A stretch of DNA of 64,000 bases, taken from the NCBI RefSeq assembly GCF_003086295.3, contig NW_027255458.1, positions 1 through 64,000 of the forward strand. The letters are read 5' to 3'. Positions 35,842 through 53,103 of the stretch are shown piece by piece (position 1 is the stretch's first letter; every line of letters starts with the position of its first letter). The position numbers and the translations under genes are program-made. The notes below the pieces were generated by a model. The model made no database searches. It had not been told where the DNA came from and saw only the letters and a program-made list of their open reading frames with translations. This DNA comes from Arachis hypogaea (lineage: Eukaryota > Streptophyta > Magnoliopsida > Fabales > Fabaceae).

Positions 35842-38800
35842 TAAAGTATTTTCTCTAAGGTTTTTTTGGGTTTTTTAGGATTTTCTAGGCTCTTTATGGG
35901 TTTTTAGGGTTTTCTAGGGTTTTAAGGGCTTTTAGGGTTTTTAGGGGGTTTTATGGTTTTCTAGAATTTTTTAGGGTTTTTTGGGTATTTTAGGTGTTTA
36001 GGGTTTTTTTGTGTTTTTTAGGGTTTTAGGGGGTTTTTAGGGCTTTGTAGGATTTTCAGGGTTTTTTAGTGTCTTCTAGGGTTTTTAGGAGTTTCTTGCA
36101 TTTTCTAGAGTTTTTTTGGATTTTTATGGTTTTTTATGGTTTTCTAAGTTTTTTAGGATTTTTTTGGGTTTTTTAGGGTTTAGAGTTTTTTCGGGTTTTT
36201 TTGGGTTTTTTTATGGTTTTCTAGGGTTTTTGCATTTTCTAGTGTTTTTAGGGTTTTCTAGGATTTTTATGATATTTTTATGATATTTTAGGATATTTTA
36301 GGATTTTTTAGGGTTTTTAGAGTTTTTTAGGACTTTCTTGGATTCTTTAGGAGTTTTAGGGTTTTCTAAAGTTTTTTAGATTTTTCTAATGTTTTTAGGG
36401 TTTTTTAGTGGGTTTTCTATGGTTTTCAGGAGTTTTTAGGATTTTCTGAGATTTTTAGGATATTTTAGGGTTTTCTATGATTTCTAGGATTCTTTAGTAT
36501 TTTCTAAAAATCTAAAAAACCTAGAAAACCCTTAAAAACCTTAAGAACCCTAGAAAATTCTAAAAAATCCTAAAAACCCTAGAAAATCCTAAAAATCCTA
36601 AAAACCATTGAGAACCCTAAAATACTCTAAAAACACCTGAAAACCCTAAAAATCCTAGAAAATCCTAAAAAATCCTAGAAAACACTAAAAAAACACTAAG
36701 AAATCCTAGAAATCCCTAAAAACCCTATAACACCTAAAAACCATAAAAAACGATAGAAAACCCTAAAAAGACCTAAAACTTTAAAATAACCATAGAAAAC
36801 CCTAAAAAACCCTAAAAACCCTATCAAACACTAAAAAACCCTAGAAAATCTTAAAAATTTCTAAAAACCATAGAAAACCCTTAAAAACTCTAAAAACTCT
36901 AGAAAACCCTAGAAAACCTAAGTAACCCCTAAAAACTCTAAAAATCATAAAAATCCGTAAAATTCCCTAGAGAATCCTAAAAAACCTAAAAAAACCCCTA
37001 AAATCCTAAAAACACATAAAAAACCCTAAAAACCCTAAAAACCCTAGAAAACCCTAAAACCCTTATAAATCACCTAAAAATTTTAGAAAACCCTAAAATA
37101 TCCTAGAAATCCTAGAAAAACCCTAAAAACACTAGAAAACCCTAAAAATACTAGAAACCCTAGAAAACCATAAAAAACACTAAAAACCCTAAAATATCCT
37201 AAAACCCTAAAAAAATCCTAAAAACTCTAGAAAACCCTAAAAAATCCTAAAAATCCTAGAAAACCCTAAAAAATCCTTGAAAACACTAAAAAATCCTAGA
37301 AAGCCCTAAAAAACCTTAAAAATCCTAATGACAATAAAAAATGATAGAAAACCCTAAAAAAACCAAAAACCCTAAAAAATAAAGAAAACCTTAAAAAATC
37401 CTAGAAAATCATGAAAAATTCTAAAAAAACCCTAGAAAACCATAAAAAACATAAAGTATTTTCTCTAAGGTTTTTTTGGGTTTTTTAGGATTTTCTAGGC
37501 TCTTTATGGGTTTTTAGGTTTTCTAGGGTTTTAAGGGCTTTTTAGGGTTTTTAGGGGGTTTTTTGGTTTTCTAGAATTTTTTAGGGTTTTTTGGAAATTT
37601 TGGGTGTTTAGGGGTTTTTTGTGTTTTTTAGGGTTTTTAGGGCTTTGTAGGATTTTTCAGGGTTTTTTAGTGTCTTCTAGTATTTTTAGGAGTTTCTTGC
37701 ATTTTCTAGAGTTTTTATGGATTTTTATGGTTTTTTATGGTTTTCTAGGTTTTTTAGGATTTTTTTGGGTTTTTTAGGGTTAGAGTTTTTTCGGGTTTTT
37801 TTGGGTTTTTTATGGTTTTCTAGGGTTTTTGCATTTTCTAGTGTTTTTAGGTTTTTCTAGGATTTTTATGATATTTTAGGATTTTCTAAGATTTTTACGG
37901 TTTTTTAGGGTTTTCTAGGATATTCTAGGATTTTCTGGGGCTTTTAAGGTTTTTAGGGTTTTCTAAGGTTTTTTTTGGGTTTTCTAGAGTTTTTAGGGTG
38001 TTTTTTTGGATTTTTCTAGGGTCTTTAGGATCTTTTAGGTTTTCTAGGATTTTTTTAGGGTTTTCTAGGATTTTTAGGGATTTTAGGGTTTTTAGGGTTT
38101 TTAGAGTTTTTTAGGACTTTCTAGATTTTTAGGATTTCTAGTGTTTTCTATGGTTTTTTAGATTTTTCTAATGTTTTTAGGTTTTTAGTGGGTTTTCTAT
38201 GGTTTTCAGGAGTTTTTAGGATTTTCTGAGATTTTTAGGATATTTTAGAGTTTTCTATGATTTCTAGGATTCTTTAATATTTTCTAAAAATCTAAAAAAC
38301 CTAGAAAACCCTTAAAAACCTTAAGAACCCTAGAAAATTCTAAAAAATCCTAAAAACCCTAGAAAATCCTAAAAATCCTAAAAACCATGAGAACCCTAAA
38401 ATACTCTAAAAACACCTGAAAACCCTAAAATTCCTAGAAAATCCTAAAAAATCCTAGAAAACACTAAAAAAAACACTAAGAAATCCTAGAAATCCCTAAA
38501 AACCCTATAACACCTAAAAACCATAAAAAATGATAGAAAACCCTAAAAAGACCTAAAAACTTTAAAATAACCATAGAAAACCCTAAAAAACCCTAAAAAC
38601 CCTATCAAACACTAAAAAACCCTAGAAAATCTTAAAAATTTCTAAAAACCATAGAAACCCTTAAAAACTCTAAAAACTCTAGAAAACCCTAGAAAACCTA
38701 AGTAACCCCTAAAAACTCTAAAAATCATAAAAATCCGTAAAATTCCCTAGAGAATCCTAAAAAACCCTAGAAAAACCCCTAAAATCCCTAAAAACACATA

Positions 38801-39242
38801 AAAAACCCTAAAACCCTAAAACCCCTAGAAAACCCTAAAACCCTATAAATCACCTAAAAACCCTAAAAATTTTAGAAAACCCTAAAATATCCTAGAAATC
38901 CTAGAAAAACCCTAAAAACACTAGAAAACCCTAAAAAATACTAGAAACCCTAGAAAACCATAAAAAACACTAAAAAACCCTAAAATATCCTAAAAACCCT
39001 AAAAAAATCCTAAAAACTCTAGAAAACCCTAAAAAATCCTAAAAATCCTAGAAAACCCTAAAAAATCCTTGAAAACACTAAAAAATCTAGAAAGCCCTAA
39101 AAACCTTAAAAATCCTAATGACAATAAAAAATGATAGAAAACCCTAAAAAAACCTAAAAACCCTAAAAAATAAAGAAAACCTTAAAAAATCCTAGAAAAT
39201 CATGAAAAATTCTAAAAAAACCCTAGAAAACCATAAAAAACA
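35842..39242. repeat. H2 dimer 3 (E 35842-37451, D 37452-39242)
   Basis: The dimer is 3401 bp. G-to-C hinges lie near 36499 (CTTTAGTATT, E) and 38279 (CTTTAATATT, D). This pair is among the cleanest and can serve as the reference dimer for the array. Confidence 0.9.
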
Positions 39243-42200
39243 TAAAGTATTTTCTCTAAGGTTTTTTGGTTTTTTAGGATTTTCTAGGCTCTTTATGGGT
39301 TTTTAGGGTTTTCTAGGGTTTTAAGGGCTTTTAGGGTTTTTAGGGGGTTTTTGGTTTTCTAGAATTTTTTAGGGTTTTTTGGAATTTTGGGTGTTTAGGG
39401 GTTTTTTGTGTTTTTTAGGGTTTTAGGGGGTTTTTAGGGCTTTGTAGGATTTTTCAGGGTTTTTTAGTGTCTTCTAGGGTTTTTAGGAGTTTCTTGCATT
39501 TTCTAGAGTTTTTTTTATTTTTATGGTTTTTTATGGTTTTCTAAGTTTTTAGGATTTTTTTGGGTTTTTTAGGGTTTAGAGTTTTTTCGGGTTTTTTTGG
39601 GTTTTTTTATGGTTTTCTAGGGTTTTTGCATTTTCTAGTGTTTTTAGGGTTTTCTAGGATTTTTATGATATTTTATGATATTTTAGGATATTATAGGATT
39701 TTTTAGGGTTTTTAGAATTTTTTAGGACTTTCTTGGATTCTTTAGGAGTTTTAGTGTTTTCTAAAGTTTTTTAGATTTTTCTAATGTTTTTAGGGTTTTT
39801 TAGTGGGTTTTCTATGGTTTTCAGGAGTTTTTAGGATTTTTTGAGTTTTTAGGATATTTTAGGGTTTTCTATGATTTCTAGGATTCTTTAGTATTTTCTA
39901 AAAATCTAAAAAACCTAGAAAACCCTTAAAAACCTTAAGAACCCTAGAAAATTCTAAAAAATCCTAAAAACCCTAGAAAATCCTAAAAATCCTAAAAACC
40001 ATTGAGAACCCTAAAATACTCTAAAAACACTGAAAACCCTAAAAATCCTAGAAAATCCTAAAAAATCCTAGAAAACACTAAAAAAACACTAAAAATCCTA
40101 GAAATCCCTAAAAACCCTATAACACCTAAAAACCATAAAAAACGATAGAAAACCCTAAAAAGACCTAAAACTTTAAAATAACCATAGAAAACCCTAAAAA
40201 ACCCTAAAAACCCTATCAAACACTAAAAAACCCTAGAAAATCTTAAAAATTTCTAAAAACCATAGAAAACCCTTAAAAACTCTAAAAACTCTAGAAAACC
40301 CTAGAAAACCTAAGTAACCCCTAAAAACTCTAAAAATCATAAAAATCCGTAAAATTCCCTAGAGAATCCTAAAAAACCTAAAAAAACCCCTAAAATCCTA
40401 AAAACACATAAAAAACCCTAAAAACCCTAAAAAACCCTAGAAAACCCTAAAACCCTTATAAATCACCTAAAAATTTTAGAAAACCCTAAAATATCCTAGA
40501 AATCCTAGAAAAACCCTAAAAACACTAGAAAACCCTAAAAATACTAGAAACCCTAGAAAACCATAAAAAACACTAAAAAACCCTAAAATATCCTAAAAAC
40601 CCTAAAAAAATCCTAAAAACTCTAGAAAACCCTAAAAAATCCTAAAAATCCTAGAAAACCCTAAAAAATCCTTGAAAACACTAAAAAATCCTAGAAAGCC
40701 CTAAAAAACCTTAAAAATCCTAATGACAATAAAAAATGATAGAAAACCCTAAAAAAACCAAAAACCCTAAAAAATAAAGAAAACCTTAAAAAATCCTAGA
40801 AAATCATGAAAAATTCTAAAAAAATCCTAGAAAACCATAAAAAACATAAAGTATTTTCTCTAAGGTTTTTTTGGGTTTTTTAGGATTTTCTAGGCTCTTT
40901 ATGGGTTTTTAGGTTTTCTAGGGTTTTAAGGGCTTTTTAGGGTTTTTAGGGGGTTTTTTGGTTTTCTAGAATTTTTTAGGGTTTTTTGGAAATTTTGGGT
41001 GTTTAGGGGTTTTTTGTGTTTTTTAGGGTTTTTAGGGCTTTGTAGGATTTTTCAGGGTTTTTTAGTGTCTTCTAGGATTTTTAGAGTTTCTTGCATTTTC
41101 TAGAGTTTTTATGGATTTTTATGGTTTTTTATGGTTTTCTAGGTTTTTTAGGATTTTTTTGGGTTTTTTAGGGTTAGAGTTTTTTGGGTTTTTTTTTTTT
41201 ATGGTTTTCTAGGGTTTTTGCATTTTCTAGTGTTTTTAGGTTTTTCTAGGATTTTTATGATATTTTAGGATTTTCTAAGATTTTTACGGTTTTTTAGGGT
41301 TTTCTAGGATATTCTAGGATTTTCTGGGGCTTTTAAGGTTTTTAGGGTTTTCTAAGGTTTTTTTTGGGTTTTCTAGAGTTTTTAGGGTGTTTTTTTGGAT
41401 TTTTCTAGGGTCTTTAGGATCTTTTAGGTTTTCTAGGATTTTTTTAGGGTTTTCTAGGATTTTTAGGGATTTTAGGGTTTTTAGGGTTTTTAGAGTTTTT
41501 TAGGACTTTCTAGATTTTTAGGATTTCTAGTGTTTTCTATGGTTTTTTAGATTTTTCTAATGTTTTTAGAGTTTTTAGTGGGTTTTCTATGGTTTTCAGG
41601 AGTTTTTAGGATTTTCTGAGATTTTTAGGATATTTTAGAGTTTTCTATGATTTCTAGGATTCTTTAATATTTTCTAAAAATCTAAAAACCTAGAAAACCC
41701 TTAAAAACCTTAAGAACCCTAGAAAATTCTAAAAAATCCTAAAACCCTAGAAAATCCTAAAAATCCTAAAAACAAGAGAACCCTAAAATACTCTAAAAAC
41801 ACCTGAAAACCCTAAAATTCCTAGAAAATCCTAAAAAATCCTAGAAAACACTAAAAAAACACTAAGAAATCCTAGAAATCCCTAAAAACCCTATAACACC
41901 TAAAAACCATAAAAATGATAGAAAACCCTAAAAAGACCTAAAAACTTTAAAATAACCATAGAAAACCCTAAAAAACCCTAAAAACCCTATCAAACACTAA
42001 AAAACCCTAGAAAATCTTAAAAATTTCTAAAAACCATAGAAAACCCTTAAAAACTCTAAAACTCTAGAAAACCCTAGAAAACCTAAGTAACCCCTAAAAA
42101 CTCTAAAAATCATAAAAATCCGTAAAATTCCCTAGAGAATCCTAAAAAACCCTAGAAAAACCCCTAAAATCCCTAAAAACACATAAAAAACCCTAAAATC

Positions 42201-42626
42201 CCTAAAAAACCCCTGGAAAACCCTAAAACCCTATAAATCACCTAAAAACCCTAAAAATTTTAGAAAACCCTAAAATATCCTAGAAATCCTAGAAAAACCC
42301 TAAAAACACTAGAAAACCCTAAAAAATACTAGAAACCCTAGAAAACCATAAAAAACACTAAAAAACCCTAAAATATCCTAAAAACCCTAAAAAAATCCTA
42401 AAAACTCTAGAAAACCCTAAAAATCCTAAAATCTAGAAAACCTAAAAAATCTTGAAAACACTAAAAAATCGTAGAAAGCCCTAAAAACCTTAAAAATCCT
42501 AATGACAATAAAAAATGATAGAAAACCCTAAAAAAACCTAAAAACCCTAAAAAATAAAGAAAACCTTAAAAAATCCTAGAAAATCATGAAAAATTCTAAA
42601 AAAACCCTAGAAAACCATAAAAAACA
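39243..42626. repeat. H2 dimer 4 (E 39243-40846, D 40847-42626)
   Basis: The dimer is 3384 bp. Hinges lie near 39891 (E) and 41669 (D). The D unit shows TTTTTTGGGTTTTTTTTTTT near 41180, where the reference has a CGGG-containing version: a small private deletion or a consensus slip in a T run. Confidence 0.9.
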
Positions 42627-45600
42627 TAAAGTATTTTCTCTAAGGTTTTTTTGGTTTTTTAGGATTTTCTAGGCTCTTTATGGGTTTTTAGGGTTTTCTA
42701 GGGTTTTAAGGGCTTTTAGGGTTTTTAGGGGGTTTTTTGGTTTTCTAGAATTTTTTAGGGTTTTTTGGTATTTTGGGTGTTTAGGGGTTTTTTGTGTTTT
42801 TTAGGGTTTTTAGGGGTTTTTAGGGCTTTGTAGGATTTTTCAGGGTTTTTTAGTGTCTTCTAGGTTTTTAGGAGTTTCTTGCATTTTCTAGAGTTTTTTT
42901 TATTTTTATGGTTTTTTATGGTTTTCTAAGTTTTTTAGGATTTTTTTGGGTTTTTTAGGGTTTAGAGTTTTTTCGGGTTTTTTTTGGGTTTTTTTATGGT
43001 TTTCTAGGGTTTTTGCATTTTCTAGTGTTTTTAGGGTTTTCTAGGATTTTTATGATATTTTTATGATATTTTAGGATATTTTAGGATTTTTTAGGGTTTT
43101 TAGAATTTTTTAGGACTTTCTTGGATTCTTTAGGAGTTTTAGTGTTTTCTAAAGTTTTTTAGATTTTTCTAATGTTTTTAGGGTTTTTTAGTGGGTTTTC
43201 TATGGTTTTCAGGAGTTTTTAGGATTTTCTGAGATTTTTAGGATATTTTAGGGTTTTCTATGATTTCTAGGATTCTTTAGTATTTTCTAAAAATCTAAAA
43301 AACCTAGAAAACCCTTAAAAACCTTAAGAACCCTAGAAAATTCTAAAAAATCCTAAAAACCCTAGAAAATCCTAAAAATCCTAAAAACCATTGAGAACCC
43401 TAAAATACTCTAAAAACACTGAAAACCCTAAAAATCCTAGAAAATCCTAAAAAATCATAGAAAACACTAAAAAAAACTAAAAATCCTAGAAATCCCTAAA
43501 AACCCTATAACACCTAAAAACCATAAAAAACGATAGAAAACCCTAAAAAGACCTAAAACTTTAAAATAACCATAGAAAACCCTAAAAAACCCTAAAAACC
43601 CTATCAAACACTAAAAAACCCTAGAAAATCTTAAAATTTCTAAAAACCATAGAAAACCCTTAAAAACTCTAAAAACTCTAGAAAACCCTAGAAAACCTAA
43701 GTAACCCCTAAAAACTCTAAAAATCATAAAAATCCGTAAAATTCCCTAGAGAATCCTAAAAAACCTAAAAAAACCCCTAAAATCCTAAAAACACATAAAA
43801 ACCCTAAAAACCCTAAAAAACCCTAGAAAACCTAAAACCCTTATAAATCACCTAAAAATTTTAGAAAACCCTAAAATATCCTAGAAATCCTAGAAAAACC
43901 CTAAAAACACTAGAAAATCCTAAAAATACTAGAAACCCTAGAAAACCATAAAAAACACTAAAAAACCCTAAAATATCCTAAATACCCTAAAAAAATCCTA
44001 AAAACTCTAGAAAACCCTAAAAAATCCTAAAAATCCTAGAAAACCCTAAAAAATCCTTGAAAACACTAAAAAATCCTAGAAAGCCCTAAAAAACCTTAAA
44101 AATCCTAATGACAATAAAAAATGATAGAAAACCCTAAAAAAACCAAAAACCCTAAAAAATAAAGAAAACCTTAAAAAATCCTAGAAAATCATGAAAAATT
44201 CTAAAAAAATCCTAGAAAACAATAAAAAACATAAAGTATTTTCTCTAAGGTTTTTTTGGGTTTTTTAGGATTTTCTAGTCTCTTTATGGGTTTTTAGATT
44301 TTCTAGGGTTTTAAGGGCTTTTTAGGGTTTTTAGGGGGTTTTTTGGTTTTATAGAATTTTTTAGGGTTTTTTGGAAATTTTGGGTGTTTAGGGGTTTTTT
44401 GTGTTTTTTAGGGTTTTTAGGGCTTTGTAGGATTTTTCAGGGTTTTTTAGTGTCTTCTAGGATTTTTAGAGTTTCTTGCATTTTCTAGAGTTTTTATGGA
44501 TTTTTATGGTTTTTTATGGTTTTCTAGGTTTTTTAGGATTTTTTTGGGTTTTTTAGGGTTAGAGTTTTTTAGGTTTTTTTGGGTTTTTTATGGTTTTCTA
44601 GGGTTTTTGCATTTTCTAGTGTTTTTAGGTTTTTCTAGGATTTTTATGATATTTTAGGATTTTCTAAGATTTTTACGGTTTTTTAGGGTTTTCTAGGATA
44701 TTCTAGGATTTTCTGGGGCTTTTAAGGTTTTAGGGTTTTCTAAGGTTTTTTTTGGTTTTCTAGAGTTTTTAGGGTTTTTTTTGGAATTTTCTAGGGTCTT
44801 TAGGTCTTTTAGGTTTTCTAGGATTTTTTTAGGGTTTCTAGGATTTTTAGGGATTTTAGGGTTTTAAGAGTTTTTAGGACTTTCTAGGATTTTTTAGGAT
44901 TTCTAGTGTTTTCTATGGTTTTTAGATTTTTCTAATGTTTTTAGGTTTTTTAGTGGGTTTTCTATGGTTTTCAGGAGTTTTTAGGATTTTCTGAGATTTT
45001 TAGGATATTTTAGGGTTTTCTATGATTTCTAGGATTCTTTAGTATTTTCTAAAAATCTAAAAAACCTAGAAAACCCTTAAAAACCTTAAGAACCCTAGAA
45101 AATTCTAAAAAATCCTAAAAACCCTAGAAAATCCTAAAAATTCTAAAAACCATTGAGAACCCTAAAATACTCTAAAAACACCTGAAAACCCTAAAAATCC
45201 TAGAAAATCCTAAAAAATCCTAGAAAACACTAAAAAAAGACTAAGAAATCCTAGAAATCCCTAAAAACCCTATAACACCTAAAAACCATAAAAACGATAG
45301 AAAACCCTAAAAAGACCTAAAAACTTTAAAATAACCATAGAAAACCCTAAAAAACCCTAAAAACCCTATCAAACACTAAAAAACCCTAGAAAATCTTAAA
45401 AATTTCTAAAAACCATAGAAAACCCTTAAAAACTCTAAAAACCTAGAAAATCTAAAAACTCTAGAAAACCTAGAAAACCTAAGTAACCCCTAAAAACTCT
45501 AAAAATCATAAAAATCCGTAAAATTCCCTAGAGAATCCTAAAAAACCCTAGAAAAACCCTAAAATACCTAAAAACACATAAAAAAACCTAAAAACCCTGA

Positions 45601-45978
45601 AAATTTTAGAAAACCCTAAAATATCCTAGAAATCCTAGAAAAACCCTAAAAACACTAGAAAACCCTAAAAAATACTAGAAACCCTAGAAAACCATAAAAA
45701 ACACTAAAAAACCCTAAAATATCCTAAAAACCCTAAAAAAATCCTAAAAACTCTAGAAAACCCTAAAAAATCCTAAACATCCTAGAAAACCCTAAAAAAT
45801 CCTTGAAAACACTAAAAAATCGTAGAAAGCCCTAAAAGACCTTAAAAATCCTAATGACAATAAAAAATGATAGAAAACCCTAAAAAAACCTAAAAACCCT
45901 AAAAAATAAAGAAAACCTTAAAAAATCCTAGAAAATCATGAAAAATTCTAAAAAAACCCTAGAAAACCATAAAAAACA
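42627..45978. repeat. H2 dimer 5 (E 42627-44231, D/E chimera 44232-45978)
   Basis: The dimer is 3352 bp. The first unit is a typical E. The second has a D-length G-rich arm with the D-specific block (GATTTTTACGG near 44668). It ends with the E-type hinge CTTTAGTATTTTCT (near 45042) and E-type CCATTGAGAACCC. This is a D-to-E crossover product. It lacks the stretch with CCTTATAAATCACC in its C-rich arm near 45590. Confidence 0.87.
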
Positions 45979-49666
<3,688 letters not shown>

Positions 49667-51442
49667 AAAGTATTTTCTCTAAGGTTTTTTTGGGTTTTTT
49701 AGGATTTTCTAGGCTCTTTATGGGTTTTTAGGGTTTTCTAGGGTTTTAAGGGCTTTTTAGGGTTTTTAGGGGTTTTTTGGTTTTCTAGAATTTTTTAGGG
49801 TTTTTTGGAATTTTGGGTGTTTAGGGGTTTTTTGTGTTTTTTAGGGTTTTTAGGGCTTTGTAGGATTTTTCAGGGTTTTTAGTGTCTTCTAGGGTTTTTA
49901 GGAGTTTCTTGCATTTTCTAGAGTTTTTATGGATTTTTATGGTTTTTTATGGTTTTCTAGGTTTTTTAGGATTTTTTGGGTTTTTAGGGTTTAATTTTTT
50001 CGGGTTTTTTTGGGTTTTTTATGGTTTTCTAGGGTTTTTGCATTTTCTAGTGTTTTAGTTTTTCTAGGATTTTTATGATATTTTAGGATTTTCTAAGATT
50101 TTTACGGTTTTTTAGGGTTTTCTAGGATATTCTAGGATTTTCTGGGCTTTTAAGGTTTTAGGGTTTTCTAAGGTTTTTTTTGTTTTCTAGATTTTTTAGG
50201 GTATTTTTTGGAATTTTCTAGGTCTTTAGGTTCTTTTAGGTTTTTAGGATTTTTTAGGATTTCTAGGATTTTTAGGGATTTTAGGTTTTAAGAGTTTTTT
50301 AGGACTTTCTAGGATTTTTAGGATTTCTAGTGTTTTCTATGGTTTTTTAGATTTTTCTAATGTTTTTAGGTTTTTTAGTGGGTTTTCTATGGTTTTCAGG
50401 AGTTTTTAGGATTTTCTGAGATTTTTAGGATATTTTAGGGTTTTCTATGATTTCTAGGATTCTTTAGTATTTTCTAAAAATCTAAAAAACCTAGAAAACC
50501 CTTAAAAACCTTAAGAACCCTAGAAAATTCTAAAAAATCCTAAAAACCCTAGAAAATCCTAAAAATTCTAAAAACCATTGAGAACCCTAAAATACTCTAA
50601 AAACACCTGAAAACCCTAAAAATCCTAGAAAATCCTAAAAAATCCTAGAAAACACTAAAAAAAGACTAAGAAATCCTAGAAATCCCTAAAAACCCTATAA
50701 CACCTAAAAACCATAAAAAACGATAGAAAACCCTAAAAAGACCTAAAAACTTTAAAATAACCATAGAAAACCCTAAAAAACCCTAAAAACCCTAGAAAAT
50801 CTTAAAAATTCTAAAAACCATAGAAAACCCTTAAAAACTCTAAAAACCCTAGAAAATTCTAAAAACTCTAGAAAACCCTAGAAAACCTAAGTAACCCCTA
50901 AAAACTCTAAAAATCATAAAAATCCGTAAAATTCCCTAGAGAATCCTAAAAATCCTAGAAAAACCCCTAAAATACCTAAAAACACATAAAAAAACCTAAA
51001 AACCCTAAAAAAACCCTAGAAAACCCTAAAACCCTTATAAATCACCTAAAAACCCTAAAATATACTAGAAATCCTAGAAAAACCCTAAAAACACTAGAAA
51101 ACCCTAAAAAATACTAGAAACCCTAGAAAACCATAAAAAACACTAAAAAACCCTAAAATATCCTAAAAACCCTAAAAAATCCTAAAAACTCTTGAAAACC
51201 CTAAAAAATCCTAACTAAAAATCCTGAAAACCTAAAAACCTAAAAAATCCTAGAAAACCTAAAATCCTTAAAACACTAAAAAATCCTAGAAAGCCCTAAA
51301 AAACCTTAAAAATCCTAATGACAATAAAAAATGATAGAAAACCCTAAAAAAACCTAAAAACCCTAAAAAATAAAGAAAACCTTAAAAAATCCTAGAAAAT
51401 CATGAAAAATTCTAAAAAAACCCTAGAAAACCATAAAAAACA
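49667..51442. repeat. H2 D/E chimeric unit
   Basis: This is a 1776 bp unit with the D-specific block in the G-rich arm but the E-type hinge CTTTAGTATT (near 50469) and CCATTGAGAACCC in the C-rich arm. It shares AAAGACTAAGAAATCC with the chimera at 44232, suggesting a common origin. Base losses are visible at 50.15-50.29 kb. An irregular patch near 51210-51260 (CTAACTAAAAATCCTG) is private. Confidence 0.82.
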
Positions 51443-53103
51443 TAAAGTATTTTCTCTAAGGTTTTTTTGGGTTTTTTAGGATTTTCTAGGCTCTTTATGG
51501 GTTTTTAGGTTTTCTAGGTTTTAAGGGCTTTTTAGGGTTTTTAGGGGGTTTTTTGGTTTTCTAGAATTTTTTAGGGTTTTTTGGGTTTTAGGGGTTTTTG
51601 TGTTTTTTAGGGTTTTTAGGGGTTTTTAGGGCTTTGTAGGATTTTTCAGGGTTTTTTAGTGTCTTCTAGGTTTTTAGGAGTTTCTTGCATTTTCTAGAGT
51701 TTTTATGGATTTTTATGGTTTTTTATGGTTTTCTAGGTTTTTTAGGATTTTTTTGGGTTTTTTAGGGTTTAGATTTTTTCGGGTTTTTTTGGGTTTTTTT
51801 ATGGTTTTCTAGGGTTTTTGCATTTTCTAGTGTTTTTAGGTTTTTCTAGGATTTTTATGTATTTTAGGATTTTCTAAGATTTTTACGGTTTTTTAGGGTT
51901 TTCTAGGATATTTAGATTTTCTGGGGCTTTAAGGTTTTTAGGGTTTTCTAAGGTTTTTTTTGGGTTTTCTAGAGTTTTTAGGGTGTTTTTTTGGATTTTC
52001 TAGGGTCTTTAGGATCTTTTAGGTTTTCTAGGATTTTTTAGGGTTTTCTAGGATTTTTAGGATTTTAGGGTTTTTTAGGGTTTTAGGTTTTTTAGACTTT
52101 CTAGGATTTTTTAGGATTTCTAGTGTTTTCTATGTTTTTAGATTTTCTAATGTTTTTAGGTTTTTTAGTGGGTTTTCTATGGTTTTCAGGAGTTTTTAGG
52201 ATTTTCTGAGATTTTTAGGATATTTTAGAGTTTTCTATGATTTCTAGGATTCTTTAATATTTCCTAAAAATCTAAAAAACCTAGAAAACCCTTAAAAACC
52301 TTAAGCACCCTAGAAAATTCTAAAAATCCTAGAAAATCCTAAAAAATCCTAGAAAACACTCAAAAAAACACTAAGAAATCCTAGAAATCCCTAAAAACCC
52401 TATAACACCTAAAAACCATAAAAAATGAAAGAAAACCCTAAAAAGACCTAAAAACTTTAAAATAACCATAGAAAACCCTAAAAAACTCTAAAAACCCTAT
52501 CAAACACTAAAAAACCCTAGAAAATCTTAAAAATGTCTAAAAACCATAGAAAACCCTTTAAAACTCTAAAAACTCTAGAAAACCCTAGAAAACCTAAGTA
52601 ACCCCTAAAAACTCTAAAAATCATAAAAACCCGTAAAATTCCCTAGAGAATCCTAAAAAACCCCTAAAATCCCTAAAAACCCATAAAAAACCCTAAAATC
52701 CCTAAAACCCCCTGGAAAACCCTAAAAACCTTATAAATCACCTAAAAACCCTAAAAATTTTAGAAAACCCTAAAATATCCTAGAAATCCTAGAAAAACCC
52801 TAAAAACACTAGAAAACCCTAAAAAATACTAGAAACCCTAGAAAACCATAAAAAACACTAAAAAACCCTAAAATATCCTAAAAACCCTAAAAAAATCCTA
52901 AAAATCCTAGAAAACCCTAAAAAATCCTTGAAAACACTAAAAAATCGTAGAAAGCCCTAAAAGACCTTAAAAATCCTATTGACAATAAAAAATGATAGAA
53001 AACCCTAAAAAAACCTAAAAACCCTAAAAAATAAAGAAAACCTTAAAAAATCCTAGAAAACCATGAAAAATTCTAAAAAAACCCTAGAAAACCATAAAAA
53101 ACA
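51443..53103. repeat. H2 D-type unit with shortened C-rich arm
   Basis: This is a 1661 bp unit with a D-type G-rich arm ending in CTTTAATATTTCCT near 52259. The C-rich arm lacks ~75 bp, including the GAGAACCCTAAAATACTC segment that normally follows CCCTAGAAAATTC. The E partner is absent: the next unit is again D-like. Confidence 0.82.
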